The notes under the pieces are model-generated. The model was given only the letters and a program-made list of their open reading frames with translations. It was not told where the DNA came from and searched no databases. The position numbers were made by a program, and so were the translations under genes. A stretch of 64,000 bases of DNA from Erwinia sp. E602 (GTDB lineage: Bacteria; Pseudomonadota; Gammaproteobacteria; Enterobacterales; Enterobacteriaceae), in the NCBI RefSeq assembly GCF_018141005.1, contig NZ_CP046582.1, forward strand, positions 124,001 through 188,000. Reading direction: 5' to 3'. Shown here piece after piece: positions 8,228-16,190 of the stretch (within the stretch, counting starts at the first letter, position 1; each line of letters starts with the position of its first letter).

Positions 8228-9262
8228 TTAGAAATTTTCCTTTGTTATCAATTCAAAGCTGCTGTGTGATGAGCTAAAGCCACGCTGGTTCTCCTCCACC
8301 GCTTCACGCATTGCCTGCACCACCGCCGCCGCCAACTCCTCCAGCCGGTTTGAGATGATAATATCGAGCGTGCCATCAATCAGCGCCAGCTGTTCATCCT
8401 TCAGCGGGCCGTGACAGATCAGGGTAATCTCCTGCTTTCTGCCGCTGTCACGCAGTGCCGCCACTACCCCTTCCACGCCGCCGCAGGGGGCGTAGATCAC
8501 CGACAGATCCGCATGGTCACAGATCAGCGCCTGGGTTATCTGATATGCGCGGTCGTAATTTTCGAAGCTGTTGACCGGCTCCAGCACGATATGGCCGGTG
8601 GCGTGCTCACGCAGATAGGAGCGGAAGCTGATTTCGCAGGTTTCCTGGCACAGGAAGCGGTTATCGCCGATGATCACCCCCACTTTCCCCGGTTTACCGC
8701 TCAGGCGCTGTACCGCCCAGGCGGCGGTTCGGCCCGCCTTGCGGTTATCCAGCCCGACGTAGCCGGCATGGCCGCAGGGGGACAAATCGGACAGAATAGT
8801 GAACACCTTCACCCCTTTCTGTGCCGCCTTCTCCACCGCGTGGCGGATGCGGGCATTATCCAGCGCGATCAGGCCCAGCACGTTAATGCGCTGGCTCATC
8901 TGCTCAATGTCTGCGGCCGCTGCTTCAATATCGTGGATATCGTGAAAGACAAACTCAATCGCCGTACCCGGCTGCAGCCACGGCGCGGCTTCCCGCTCCA
9001 GCGCACGGGCCAGGCTGTCGTAAAACGAATGGTCGCGGGAGAGCAGAAGAATACCGATGCGCAGCGGCCCGCCGTTGAGGCTGACGGCCGCGACTTCACT
9101 GAGGAAATCGCGATCGAAGCGATAGCCCAGCCGCACCGCCGCCTGTACCACCCGTTGTTCAGTATCCGGGCGCACCGGCGCACGGCGGTTCAGCACCCGG
9201 TCAACGGTGGCAACGCCGACCCCGGCTTCGCGGGCAATATCGGTCAGGGTAGTTTTTTTCAT
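8228..9262 (-). CDS. LacI-family transcriptional regulator
   Basis: About 344 residues. The N-terminal LacI headpiece is clear (MKKTTLTDIAREAGVGVATVDRVLNRR), with the hinge region near 50-60. The C-terminal domain is a periplasmic-binding-protein fold of the Peripla_BP_4 type (PLRIGILLLSRDHSFYDSLA; ICHGPLKDEQLALIDGTLDIIISNRLEEL), so a sugar-like effector is expected. ATG at 9262 is preceded immediately by an alternative GTG. The gene lies 193 bp upstream of the transporter operon on the same strand, with palindromes in the gap, so it is the probable local regulator, most likely a repressor. Confidence 0.9.
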   Translation of the reverse strand: MKKTTLTDIAREAGVGVATVDRVLNRRAPVRPDTEQRVVQAAVRLGYRFDRDFLSEVAAVSLNGGPLRIGILLLSRDHSFYDSLARALEREAAPWLQPGTAIEFVFHDIHDIEAAAADIEQMSQRINVLGLIALDNARIRHAVEKAAQKGVKVFTILSDLSPCGHAGYVGLDNRKAGRTAAWAVQRLSGKPGKVGVIIGDNRFLCQETCEISFRSYLREHATGHIVLEPVNSFENYDRAYQITQALICDHADLSVIYAPCGGVEGVVAALRDSGRKQEITLICHGPLKDEQLALIDGTLDIIISNRLEELAAAVVQAMREAVEENQRGFSSSHSSFELITKENF

Positions 9263-9415
9263 CACAGAATTCTCAACAAGCGGGACTGAGAGAAAACTAT
9301 CATGTTACGGCGTATGGCGGGATGCCGGCTGCATCAGGATATGACGCAGGTCAGATTATTTTTTTTATTTATGCAGGAAGGACGGTGAAATGTTTCATTT
9401 TGGATAACAGAGATG

Positions 9416-9903
9416 TCAGATCGTTGAAATCTGTTCGAGACGCAGTAAGGCTTCATCCCATGGCAGTCGCCTGCCCGCATCTTTCATTCGTCGGTAAGCC
9501 GTTCTGGCCTGTGCAGGTGAGATGGTCCCCAGCAGGACAAGTTGCTCTACCACCCAGAGGGATCCCATGACGGTCAGCTTTTCACTTTCGGCAGCTTTCC
9601 TCAGCGCCCTGTCGCCGGTCAGCAGAGGGCACTTTTCCTGCTTTGCCAGTGCCAGGGCAAAGCAATCATGACGGCCTGGGCCTGTAACCCGCTGAGTTAG
9701 CTGCCAGGCAAACTCCATCGTTGCCGGGAGCAACTCCTGTAGTTTAAGGCCTTTCGCCAGCAGTGTAGGGTGGAATGCCTCAAGCTCTTCGTAAAACAGG
9801 ATATCCGGCGTCATGATCTGCCAGGGAAGGGTGAAGAAGGCGTCCAGCAACCCCCTTCCTCCAGATCAATAATGATATTGGCGTCACTGATTAATAGTCT
9901 CAT
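9416..9903 (-). pseudogene. PIN-domain toxin, frameshifted in a G5 run
   Basis: The conserved PIN N-terminus (MRLLISDANIIIDLEEG, with the first catalytic Asp) starts at 9903, overlapping the end of the XRE-ImmA gene by 20 bp as is usual in toxin-antitoxin operons. The rest of the domain (LLDAFFTLPWQIMTPDILFYE... then HDCFALALAK and LLTGDRALR with further acidic residues) is in a different frame. The two halves meet at a run of five G (9851-9855, minus strand); one extra base restores a ~162-residue protein. As written, the first frame stops after about 28 codons. This is either an inactivating deletion, a programmed slip or a sequence error. PIN proteins are Mg-dependent ribonucleases. Confidence 0.8.
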
Positions 9904-10951
9904 GGGGGGGCTCCAGCTTCCGTGCCTGATGGAATGAACTTAATGACAGACCCAGTAATTCGGCAGCTTTAGCTTCCCCAATAATGTCTTCGCCCAGTGC
10001 GCGGTAAACCAGCTGCTGAAAAAGGAAGGTATTCTCCTGTGGGTACGGGGTGCCGGGTTCTGTGCTGCGCCAACCCTGGCGGGCAAAATGGATGACTAAT
10101 TTTTTATGCAGGGCAGGGCTGATAATACCCAGACTCAGCAGTCGATACAGGCAGGCGGCCATGCTGATGCCGTATTCCTGCTTGAGCAGATAAAGTTCAC
10201 GAAATTCAATCTGGTGGCGATACTGGCCTGTCTGCTGTCGAACGCAGCAGGCTGGCAATAAAAAGGCAGCAGCGAAACGATTACAGGCTTTTTCTTCATC
10301 CATATCTGCAGACAAACGCCCCTGCAACAGCAGATGTCCGAGTTCATGTGCCAGCGTGAAGCGTTGACGATCGCCCGGCCAGTTTGAAGAAACGATAATA
10401 GCGGGTTTGCCGGCAACGTCTGCCTGCAAACCGTCGAAGCGGGTTTGTTTACCGATATCGGTAACAATCACTAAAATACCGCGTGTTTCCAGCAGATCGA
10501 TCAGATCTGCAATTGGTGCTGAACCCAACTGCCAGCTGTCGCGAAGTTGCCCGGCGAGTGTCTCAATATCATCCCAGTCATTGATGTATTGCAGCTCGTA
10601 TCGCGGGGGGACAAACTGGGTTACCGGAAACGTTGGCCACAGGTTAGCCAGTTCAAGCCAGCGTTCGGCCTGGTCGATAACATCGGCCTCAATGCGTTTT
10701 AGCAGCGCAACGGGTGTTGCTACCCGTTTGCGATATTCAATTCCTTTAAGTTCAACCTGATAAGGGCGGAAAAAATATTCGCTACGCACATTTAATGCTT
10801 TTGCAAGCTTAAGCAGAACGCCGGAAGAGGGCATATTCTGATTGTGCTCATACTTTTTGATCATGTTGGCGCTGACCCCTGCGGCTTCACCCAACGCCTG
10901 CATCGACAGACCTGCAGCTGAGCGTGCGCGTAGCAAGCGTTCTCCAATCAT
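9884..10951 (-). CDS. XRE-ImmA/IrrE family protein, probable antitoxin/regulator
   Basis: A 355-residue two-domain protein. Residues 1-60 are an XRE helix-turn-helix (MIGERLLRARSAAGLSMQAL...MIKKYEHNQNMPSS). Residues ~150-260 are a COG2856 zinc peptidase-like domain with the HELGH motif (FTLAHELGHLLLQGRL) and a downstream acidic cluster (MDEEKACNRFAAAFLLP). Such fusions are predicted antitoxins that bind their own promoter and can be tied to proteolytic control. The ATG at 10951 is preferred over an upstream in-frame start because the XRE fold begins there. A 9-bp inverted repeat lies directly upstream. The PIN gene overlaps its 3' end. Confidence 0.88.
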   Translation of the reverse strand: MIGERLLRARSAAGLSMQALGEAAGVSANMIKKYEHNQNMPSSGVLLKLAKALNVRSEYFFRPYQVELKGIEYRKRVATPVALLKRIEADVIDQAERWLELANLWPTFPVTQFVPPRYELQYINDWDDIETLAGQLRDSWQLGSAPIADLIDLLETRGILVIVTDIGKQTRFDGLQADVAGKPAIIVSSNWPGDRQRFTLAHELGHLLLQGRLSADMDEEKACNRFAAAFLLPACCVRQQTGQYRHQIEFRELYLLKQEYGISMAACLYRLLSLGIISPALHKKLVIHFARQGWRSTEPGTPYPQENTFLFQQLVYRALGEDIIGEAKAAELLGLSLSSFHQARKLEPPHETINQ

Positions 10952-10962
10952 GATGCCTCTCA

Positions 10963-11000
10963 GGTTTATAAAAAATTTAAATGTTAACTTATTATAAACC
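10963..11000. promoter_or_regulatory. Inverted repeat, candidate operator of the XRE-ImmA/PIN operon
   Basis: GGTTTATAA (10963-10971) and TTATAAACC (10992-11000) are perfect inverted arms separated by 20 bp of AT-rich DNA. They lie 12-49 bp upstream of the start at 10951, the usual place for autoregulation by an XRE antitoxin. Confidence 0.55.
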
Positions 11001-11112
11001 CTCGGGGGGCAGTGTCGATGGGTAAACTGTCCATTTAGCCGGTACAACATTTACCTGAACTGAAGAAAAAAGCTGCGTTCACCGGCGGGGCTTTATGCTA
11101 TCTTCACAAAAC

Positions 11113-11126
11113 ATACCGTACGGTAT
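11113..11126. promoter_or_regulatory. TetR-type operator palindrome
   Basis: ATACCGTACGGTAT is a perfect 14-bp palindrome 17-30 bp upstream of the TetR-family start at 11143, strongly resembling operators of TetR/AcrR repressors. Autoregulation is the simplest reading. Confidence 0.7.
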
Positions 11127-11142
11127 CTTTTATGAGGACATG

Positions 11143-11760
11143 ATGTCGAAACTCCCCCCGACTGACGAAAATGACGATGGCGGCCGATGCTGCCTGCGCG
11201 GCTGGTATCGTAAAAAACAGCCGGAGCAGGTGCGGGCGGCGCTGATCCAGTGTGCTGCCGAAATGGCGGCGCAGCAGGGGCTGACCGCCGTGACGGTACA
11301 GGCGGTGGCGCAGGCGGCGGGGGTGACCAAGGGCGGCTTCTTCCACCATTTCCCGCATAAGCAGGCGCTGCTGGATGCGGTGTTTGATGCCTTTAAAGCC
11401 GAACATGACCGGGAAATCGACCGGCTGATGGCGGCTGATGAGGAGGCCTGGGGCAGCTTTACCCGTGCCTATGTGATGATGTCTTTTCGGGATATTTTGC
11501 AGGAAGAAGCCAGTCTGCACGTGCCGCTTTCGCTGTCGATGATGGCGTCTGCGGAGCTTTGTGAACGCTGGTCGAAGTGGCTGGCCGGGCGCCTGCAGCG
11601 TCATCAGTCTACCGATAGCGACCCGCAGCATGAGACAGCCAGGCTGGCCGCCGACGGTGCCTGGCTGGTGCACTCCCTTAAACTTCACTCTGCCGTTGGC
11701 GCGCCGCTGGCGCTGAGAGAAAGGCTTCTGGCCACTACCCGACGTAGCGGTGAAATATGA
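11143..11760 (+). CDS. TetR/AcrR-family transcriptional regulator
   Basis: About 205 residues. The TetR helix-turn-helix spans about residues 22-68 (QVRAALIQCAAEMAAQQGLTAVTVQAVAQAAGVTKGGFFHHFPHKQALL), and the C-terminal helical domain is the variable ligand and dimer domain. The start is chosen at MSKLPPTD behind a GAGGA Shine-Dalgarno; the ATG at 11140 is equally possible. A perfect palindrome lies in the 5' region. The stop overlaps the next ATG (ATGA at 11757), so it is translationally coupled to a Rob-like AraC regulator. No transporter or enzyme gene is attached, so targets may be elsewhere. Confidence 0.9.
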   Translation: MSKLPPTDENDDGGRCCLRGWYRKKQPEQVRAALIQCAAEMAAQQGLTAVTVQAVAQAAGVTKGGFFHHFPHKQALLDAVFDAFKAEHDREIDRLMAADEEAWGSFTRAYVMMSFRDILQEEASLHVPLSLSMMASAELCERWSKWLAGRLQRHQSTDSDPQHETARLAADGAWLVHSLKLHSAVGAPLALRERLLATTRRSGEI

Positions 11761-12626
11761 AAATGACGTTCAAAGAAGAAGTGGTGCAACAGCTGCTGCA
11801 GTGGCTGGAGGGAAATATCCAGACGCCGCTGACCATCGATGACTTTGTCACCAAATCCGGTTACTCCAAGTGGCACCTGCAGCGCATTTTTAAGGAAGTG
11901 ACCGGGCAGAAGCTGGCCACCTACGCCCGCCAGCGGCGGCTGACCTCCACCGCCTTTATGCTGCGGTTGTTCGATAAACAGATTGATACGGTGGGCAGCG
12001 AGCATGGCTTCTCCAGCCACAACGTGTTCCATAAAACCTTTAAGCGCCACTTTAACGTTACCCCGGCGCAGTACCGCGATGCCGTGGACTGGTCGTGCGC
12101 CGGGCTGTGTCCGCCGGTGAACCTGACCGCGCAGGCGGTGCCCACCGGGCAGCTGGTCGAGCTGGAGGCGCTGTCGCTCAGCGGCCAGCTCAACCACTTC
12201 CCCTTTACGCTGCACACCATCGATGACTTTTGCTGGCAGAAGCGCCAGCAGTTCTGGCAGTCGCGGCTGGCCGCGCTGGCCGCGCCGCCGGAGGATCTGT
12301 ATGGGCTGATTAACGTGGTGCGCGGTAAGGCGGGGGAGGAGCATTCAACGCTACAGTATCTGACGTGCCTGACGGCCACCGCCGTGTCGGCGGAGGTGGA
12401 GCAGATAGACGTCACCCTTGAGCGCCAGACCTATCTGCAGTTCAGCTACTGCGGCGAATCACAGCACTATGCGGAATTTATCGGGTTGATTTATGAGCAT
12501 GCGCTACCGCTGGCCCGCGCGGTGCGCCGCGACGGCCACGATATTGAGCGCATCAACCAACGCTGGTTTGAACAACATCAGGGGCGGCAGCTGAAGATCG
12601 ATTATTTCGTTCCGGTGATGATCTGA
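11757..12626 (+). CDS. Rob-like AraC-family regulator with GyrI-like domain
   Basis: A 289-residue protein, the same length as Rob. The N-terminal AraC/XylS DNA-binding domain (residues ~8-108) has both helix-turn-helix units (LTIDDFVTKSGYSKWHLQRIFKEVTG and IDTVGSEHGFSSHNVFHKTFKRHFNVTPAQYR) and a linker matching MarA/SoxS/Rob. Residues ~120-289 form a GyrI/SOUL-like effector domain that binds small molecules in related proteins. Rob-type regulators control efflux and stress genes. The gene is coupled to the upstream TetR gene through an ATGA overlap, an unusual pairing. It is not certain that this is the genomic rob itself. Confidence 0.88.
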   Translation: MKMTFKEEVVQQLLQWLEGNIQTPLTIDDFVTKSGYSKWHLQRIFKEVTGQKLATYARQRRLTSTAFMLRLFDKQIDTVGSEHGFSSHNVFHKTFKRHFNVTPAQYRDAVDWSCAGLCPPVNLTAQAVPTGQLVELEALSLSGQLNHFPFTLHTIDDFCWQKRQQFWQSRLAALAAPPEDLYGLINVVRGKAGEEHSTLQYLTCLTATAVSAEVEQIDVTLERQTYLQFSYCGESQHYAEFIGLIYEHALPLARAVRRDGHDIERINQRWFEQHQGRQLKIDYFVPVMI

Positions 12627-12670
12627 ACATGCGGTCACTGACGCCGGGCCGCCGGAGCGACTTACCGCTG

Positions 12671-13318
12671 TCAGCCGGGCTGGCGGGCAATGATTTCCAG
12701 TACCCGCTGCCGGGCAGAGGCAAGATGCCGCACCGTCTCTTCACGGGCAAGCTGCGCATCCCCCTGGCGGTAAGCCGCCAGAATGGCGGCATGCTGTTGC
12801 TGAAACACCGGCGTATCGGCCAGCAGCCGGTGTTGCAGCTGTTCGTAGCGCTCAATCTGGGCACATAATTCGGCAATAATTTTCAGCAGCCTGCCGTTAT
12901 TGCAGCCCTGGTAGAGAATGTGGTGAAACTCGCGGTTCAGCTCGCCCTGTTTTTGCGGCGTCTGCGCCGTTTCCAGCAGCTGATGTACCAGCCCGGCGCG
13001 TGCCAGCGTTTCGTCATTGCGGTTCATCACACTGAGCGCGATCGCTTCCCCTTCTGCCAGCGCACGCAGCTGATAGATTTCATTGACGTCACGGGCGGTC
13101 AGCCTGCTGACGGCGGCACCACGGTTACGCTGGCTTTCGACCAGACCTTCCCTCTCCAGCTGCTGGATAGCCTCACGCATCGGAATACGGCTGACTGAAA
13201 ACTGGCTGGCCAGTTCACGCTCGATCAGGCGTGTACCCTCGGCAAGTTCACCCCGGTTAATCATTTCGCGCAGTGAAGCGGCAATCACTTCCGCCGTTGA
13301 GTCTGGCTTATTCAGCAT
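12671..13318 (-). CDS. GntR-family regulator, FCD domain
   Basis: About 215 residues. A winged helix GntR domain covers about 10-70 (VIAASLREMINRGELAEGTRLIERELASQFSVSRIPMREAIQQLEREGLV), followed by an all-helical FCD ligand domain with the metal-binding D/H pattern (REFHHILYQGCNN; HAAILAAYRQGD). FCD regulators respond to small carboxylic or sugar acids. ATG at 13318 is preferred over an upstream ATG at 13339. It is divergent from the OsmC-like gene, and a TGGTATACCA palindrome lies between them, so it probably represses that gene and itself. Confidence 0.9.
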   Translation of the reverse strand: MLNKPDSTAEVIAASLREMINRGELAEGTRLIERELASQFSVSRIPMREAIQQLEREGLVESQRNRGAAVSRLTARDVNEIYQLRALAEGEAIALSVMNRNDETLARAGLVHQLLETAQTPQKQGELNREFHHILYQGCNNGRLLKIIAELCAQIERYEQLQHRLLADTPVFQQQHAAILAAYRQGDAQLAREETVRHLASARQRVLEIIARQPG

Positions 13319-13347
13319 CACAGGTTCTCTGAAAAACATTTGGCATA

Positions 13348-13359
13348 ATGGTATACCAT
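13348..13359. promoter_or_regulatory. GntR-type operator palindrome
   Basis: ATGGTATACCAT is a perfect palindrome in the gntR-osmC intergenic region, 30 bp from the GntR start. The GGTATACC core is common among FCD-type GntR operators. Confidence 0.65.
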
Positions 13360-13427
13360 ATGCTTTACTTTCTCAATCCGTCGCCACAGCAAAGCGCATT
13401 TTCTCAGCTTATTTCGGAGCAGGCATC

Positions 13428-13892
13428 ATGGCACAGCGTGAACATCACTATCGGGTTGCGGTTGAATGGACAGGCAACAAAGGGCAGGGAACGGCTTCCT
13501 ACAAGGCTTACAGCCGGGATTTTGTGCTTAACGCGGGCGCGAAACCACCGATTGCTGGTTCGTCCGATCCGGCGTTCTTAGGGGATCCGCTGCGCTGGAA
13601 TCCGGAAGATCTGCTGGTCGCTGCCGCCTCCGCCTGCCATAAATTATGGTATCTGCACCTGTGTGCGGAAGCCGGGATTCGTGTGCAGGCCTACCGCGAC
13701 GACGCAGAGGGAACCATGGTGGAAGGCAAAACCGGCCGCTTTACGCAGGTGGTGTTGCGGCCGCAGGTGACCATTGCCGCAGGCAATGACCTGGAACAGG
13801 CCCGGCAGTTGCATCATCAGGCGCATGCGCTTTGCTATATTGCTAATTCGCTGAACTTCCCGGTGCTGTGTGAGCCAACGATCGTTTGCTAG
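13428..13892 (+). CDS. OsmC/Ohr-family protein
   Basis: A 154-residue OsmC-like protein. Family members are thiol peroxidases that detoxify organic hydroperoxides. The two redox cysteines are visible: ASACHKLWYLHLC near residue 69 and HALCYIANSLNFPV near 137. The start at MAQREHHY follows a GGAG motif, and the frame remains open upstream without family sequence. It is divergent from the GntR gene with a shared operator-like palindrome, suggesting induction by a small acid rather than by OhrR. The YhfA branch of the family lacks proven peroxidase activity and is an alternative. Confidence 0.88.
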   Translation: MAQREHHYRVAVEWTGNKGQGTASYKAYSRDFVLNAGAKPPIAGSSDPAFLGDPLRWNPEDLLVAAASACHKLWYLHLCAEAGIRVQAYRDDAEGTMVEGKTGRFTQVVLRPQVTIAAGNDLEQARQLHHQAHALCYIANSLNFPVLCEPTIVC

Positions 13893-13982
13893 CGGCAGTC
13901 TTCAGGTATCGGGCAGGTAGCCGCAGAATGTACGCGCGGGGCAGGGCAGGACGGTGCGAGGGGTGAGGGGCAGCCGGTACAG

Positions 13983-14000
13983 AAAAACGGGCATGCCCGT
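13983..14000 (-). terminator. Terminator of the DUF1471 gene
   Basis: ACGGGCATGCCCGT (13987-14000) forms a 5-bp stem with a CATG loop. On the minus strand it is followed by four to five T. It lies 35 bp past the DUF1471 stop. Confidence 0.5.
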
Positions 14001-14035
14001 CCCCTGTCTGGCAGGGTTCGGGCATTGCCGGATGC

Positions 14036-14245
14036 TTATTTAACCAGTTCGGCGGTCATATGCACGGTGTTATTGCCGCTGGCTTCGATGATTTTGTAAG
14101 ACGCGCCGGCCTGCTGTGCCTGAGCGGCGATTTGGGCTTCTGCGCTCTCAATGGTTGAACCGGTAGCGACCACGGTCTGGGCGAATGCGCCGAAAGAGGC
14201 CAGAGAAAGTACGGTAACAGCAGCAATAGTTTTGATAGATTTCAT
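14036..14245 (-). CDS. Small secreted DUF1471 (YdgH/BhsA/McbA) protein
   Basis: 69 residues. The signal peptide MKSIKTIAAVTVLSLASFGAFA is cut after AFA, leaving a ~47-residue periplasmic domain of the DUF1471 family (TIESAEAQIAAQAQQAGASYKIIEASGNNTVHMTAELVK). E. coli relatives (BhsA, McbA, YhcN) are induced by acid, peroxide, metal or biofilm signals. A hairpin terminator lies downstream, and ~170 bp separate its start from the Fur box of the iron locus. It is likely a monocistronic stress gene. Confidence 0.85.
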   Translation of the reverse strand: MKSIKTIAAVTVLSLASFGAFAQTVVATGSTIESAEAQIAAQAQQAGASYKIIEASGNNTVHMTAELVK

Positions 14246-14468
14246 GGGGTCATTCCTTCAGTAAGTTTGTTTGGGAGAAGGCTGTTTGCCTTCGTTGAAA
14301 ACAATAATAGGCGCATTGAAGCGATTCTGATAGCGGAGTGATTTGCTCAAGTCTTTCAAATAATTTGTTCAATATCTGACGTTGATTTACGTTCTGGCCT
14401 GTTGGCTGAAGAATGCTGACATCCGGGCCGTTTACCGGGCTGAAAAGGGTGGCGGGCAGCATTAAAAT

Positions 14469-14487
14469 AACAATGATAATCATTCAA
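14469..14487. promoter_or_regulatory. Fur box upstream of the sigma factor gene
   Basis: A 19-bp stretch centred on ATGATAATCAT (14473-14483), matching the inner half of the Fur consensus (GATAATGATAATCATTATC). It lies 55 bp before the proposed GTG start of the ECF sigma gene, as in fecIR. Confidence 0.75.
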
Positions 14488-14541
14488 CATGATGCTACGC
14501 TCATTCGCCCATCCGTTGCCTGTCGCCTGAGAAAAGTTATC

Positions 14542-15042
14542 GTGTCAGCGTTTGAACAGTATTACGTTGAAGTCCTGCGCTTTCTGACGCGTAAACTGCG
14601 TGACCACGACAGTGCTCAGGATCTGACGCAGGAGACCTTCAGCCGCGCGTTAACGCTGCCCCCCGGCGGGGACGTCGCCTCGCCCCGCGGCCTGCTCTAT
14701 CAGATTGCGCGCAATCTGCTGATTGACCGCTACCGCAGCAGTAAAAGACAATCCCATGAAAATCTTGAGGATATCGATGAGTCCTGTATTGTCGCTCCCG
14801 GGAGCTGGCAGCCCGAGGCGCAGGCGGAGAGCAGCCAGCACGCTGCCCGACTGGTGGCAATCATCGAGGCGCTGCCGCCGCGCTGTCGTCAGGCGTTTGT
14901 ATTGCACCGCATTGACGGGCTGTCGCAGAGCGAGGTCGCAAAGCAGATGGGGATTTCCACCAATATGGTAGAGAAACATATTATTCGGGCGATGGTGGCC
15001 TGCCGGGAAGGCAGCGCCAGCGGGCAGGACAGCAAAGGATAA
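14542..15042 (+). CDS. FecI-like ECF sigma factor
   Basis: About 166 residues. Region 2 is visible near residues 5-70 (FEQYYVEVLRFLTRKLRDHDSAQDLTQETFSRAL; YQIARNLLIDRYRSS) and region 4 near 110-155 (EALPPRCRQAFVLHRIDGLSQSEVAKQMGISTNMVEKHI). This is the iron-starvation FecI/PvdS subgroup. The frame is open further upstream through the Fur box, so the start is inferred: GTG at 14542 gives the usual family length. A FecR-type regulator begins 4 bp after its stop, followed by an STN-domain receptor, so cell-surface signalling as in fec/pup systems is expected. Confidence 0.9.
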   Translation: MSAFEQYYVEVLRFLTRKLRDHDSAQDLTQETFSRALTLPPGGDVASPRGLLYQIARNLLIDRYRSSKRQSHENLEDIDESCIVAPGSWQPEAQAESSQHAARLVAIIEALPPRCRQAFVLHRIDGLSQSEVAKQMGISTNMVEKHIIRAMVACREGSASGQDSKG

Positions 15043-15046
15043 TGCG

Positions 15047-16102
15047 ATGAAAACCCCGGATGCCTTACGGCCCGAACAGGCTGACAGCGCGGAAACCTGG
15101 CTGCTGCGACAGCAGGCCGGTTTCCGCGCCGGACAGCAACAGCAGTTTAACCACTGGCTGACCCAGGGCGACAATGCCGCCGCGTTTGCCCGTACCACGG
15201 CGCTGTGGCAACAGCTTGGTGAACTGCCCGAAAGTGAGAAACTGCGCCTGCGTCAGCAGGTGCGGCGTGAGCTGGCCGCTCCTGCCCGGCGGCCGCGCCG
15301 CCTGCTGTGGCCCGCGCTGGCGGTACTGCTGCTGGCGGTGCTGATCTGGCCGCTGTGGCGGCAGCTGGCGCCGGCAGAGTTTGAGCAGGTTTACGCTACG
15401 CAGCGCGGCGAGCAACGCCTGATCGCCCTGCCGGACGGCAGCAAACTGAATCTGGACGCGGAAACCCGGTTGCGGGTGGCGTACTGGCCGCAGCATCGCG
15501 AGATCTGGCTGGAGCAGGGGCAGGCTTTTTTCCAGGTGGCCCATCAGGCGCAGCGCCCGCTGACGGTGCGCAGCGGTACGTTGCGCGTCACGGTTCTCGG
15601 CACTGAATTCAGCGTGCGCTACATTCCGCACTCGATGAGCGGAGAGGGCGTCAGCGTGGCGGTGCGTTCCGGTGCGGTGCGCGTCGGGCCGCAGGCGGGC
15701 TGGCGCTACGGCTGGTGGCGGCTGGTGAACAGGCTGGGGATTGCCCGCACCGATGCGCATCTGCGCGTGCTGCGCGCCGGTCAGCAGAGCCAGAGTGACG
15801 GCAGCGGCCTGCTGACGGGGCAGAGTGCGATCGCCCCGCAGGCGGTGGCCTCGTGGCAGCAGGCGCGGGTCAGTTTCGACAACACCCCGCTGCCGCTGGC
15901 GCTGGCCGAGTTCGCCCGCTACGGCAGCGTGCACTATCAGGCCGATCCCCGGGTGGCGGAACTGCGCATCACCGGCAGCTTCGCGCTGGGGCGGCTGGAC
16001 AGTTTTGCCCGGGCGCTGCCTGCCGTGCTGCCGGTCACGCTGAAAAAGCAGGGTGACACTACGCTCATCGTGCCGCGCAGCACGGCGGAAAAAAAATCGT
16101 AA
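15047..16102 (+). CDS. FecR-like transmembrane sigma regulator
   Basis: 351 residues. An N-terminal cytoplasmic DUF4880 anti-sigma domain (AETWLLRQQAGFRAGQQQQF...NAAAFARTTALW) is followed by one transmembrane helix near residues 86-104 (LLWPALAVLLLAVLIWPLW). The periplasmic FecR domain comes next (VYATQRGEQRLIALPDGSKLNLDAETRLRV; VTVLGTEFSVR), and the C-terminal section (VSFDNTPLPLALAEFARYGSV) contacts the receptor STN domain in relatives. It passes the signal from the loaded outer-membrane receptor to the FecI-like sigma factor encoded 4 bp upstream. Confidence 0.92.
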   Translation: MKTPDALRPEQADSAETWLLRQQAGFRAGQQQQFNHWLTQGDNAAAFARTTALWQQLGELPESEKLRLRQQVRRELAAPARRPRRLLWPALAVLLLAVLIWPLWRQLAPAEFEQVYATQRGEQRLIALPDGSKLNLDAETRLRVAYWPQHREIWLEQGQAFFQVAHQAQRPLTVRSGTLRVTVLGTEFSVRYIPHSMSGEGVSVAVRSGAVRVGPQAGWRYGWWRLVNRLGIARTDAHLRVLRAGQQSQSDGSGLLTGQSAIAPQAVASWQQARVSFDNTPLPLALAEFARYGSVHYQADPRVAELRITGSFALGRLDSFARALPAVLPVTLKKQGDTTLIVPRSTAEKKS

Positions 16103-16148
16103 AAAAAACGTCATCCTGACGTCAGGGTTTTGTCCGTCACAGCGTCTT

Positions 16149-16179
16149 CAAAGGTAATGATTCTTATTACATACCTTTG
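16149..16179 (+). promoter_or_regulatory. Fur-like box inside an 8-bp inverted repeat before the receptor gene
   Basis: GTAATGATTCTTATTAC (16154-16170) resembles a Fur box. It is enclosed by perfect arms CAAAGGTA (16149-16156) and TACCTTTG (16172-16179), which end against the GGGA ribosome-binding region of the ATG at 16191. It could act as a DNA operator, an RNA hairpin near the start, or both. Confidence 0.55.
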
Positions 16180-16190
16180 GGAACCGATAC

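Noticed and set aside
13083..13427. N-terminal extension of the OsmC-like protein
   Set aside because: The frame is open but runs antisense to the GntR gene and through its operator; the ATG at 13428 with GGAG gives the normal family length.
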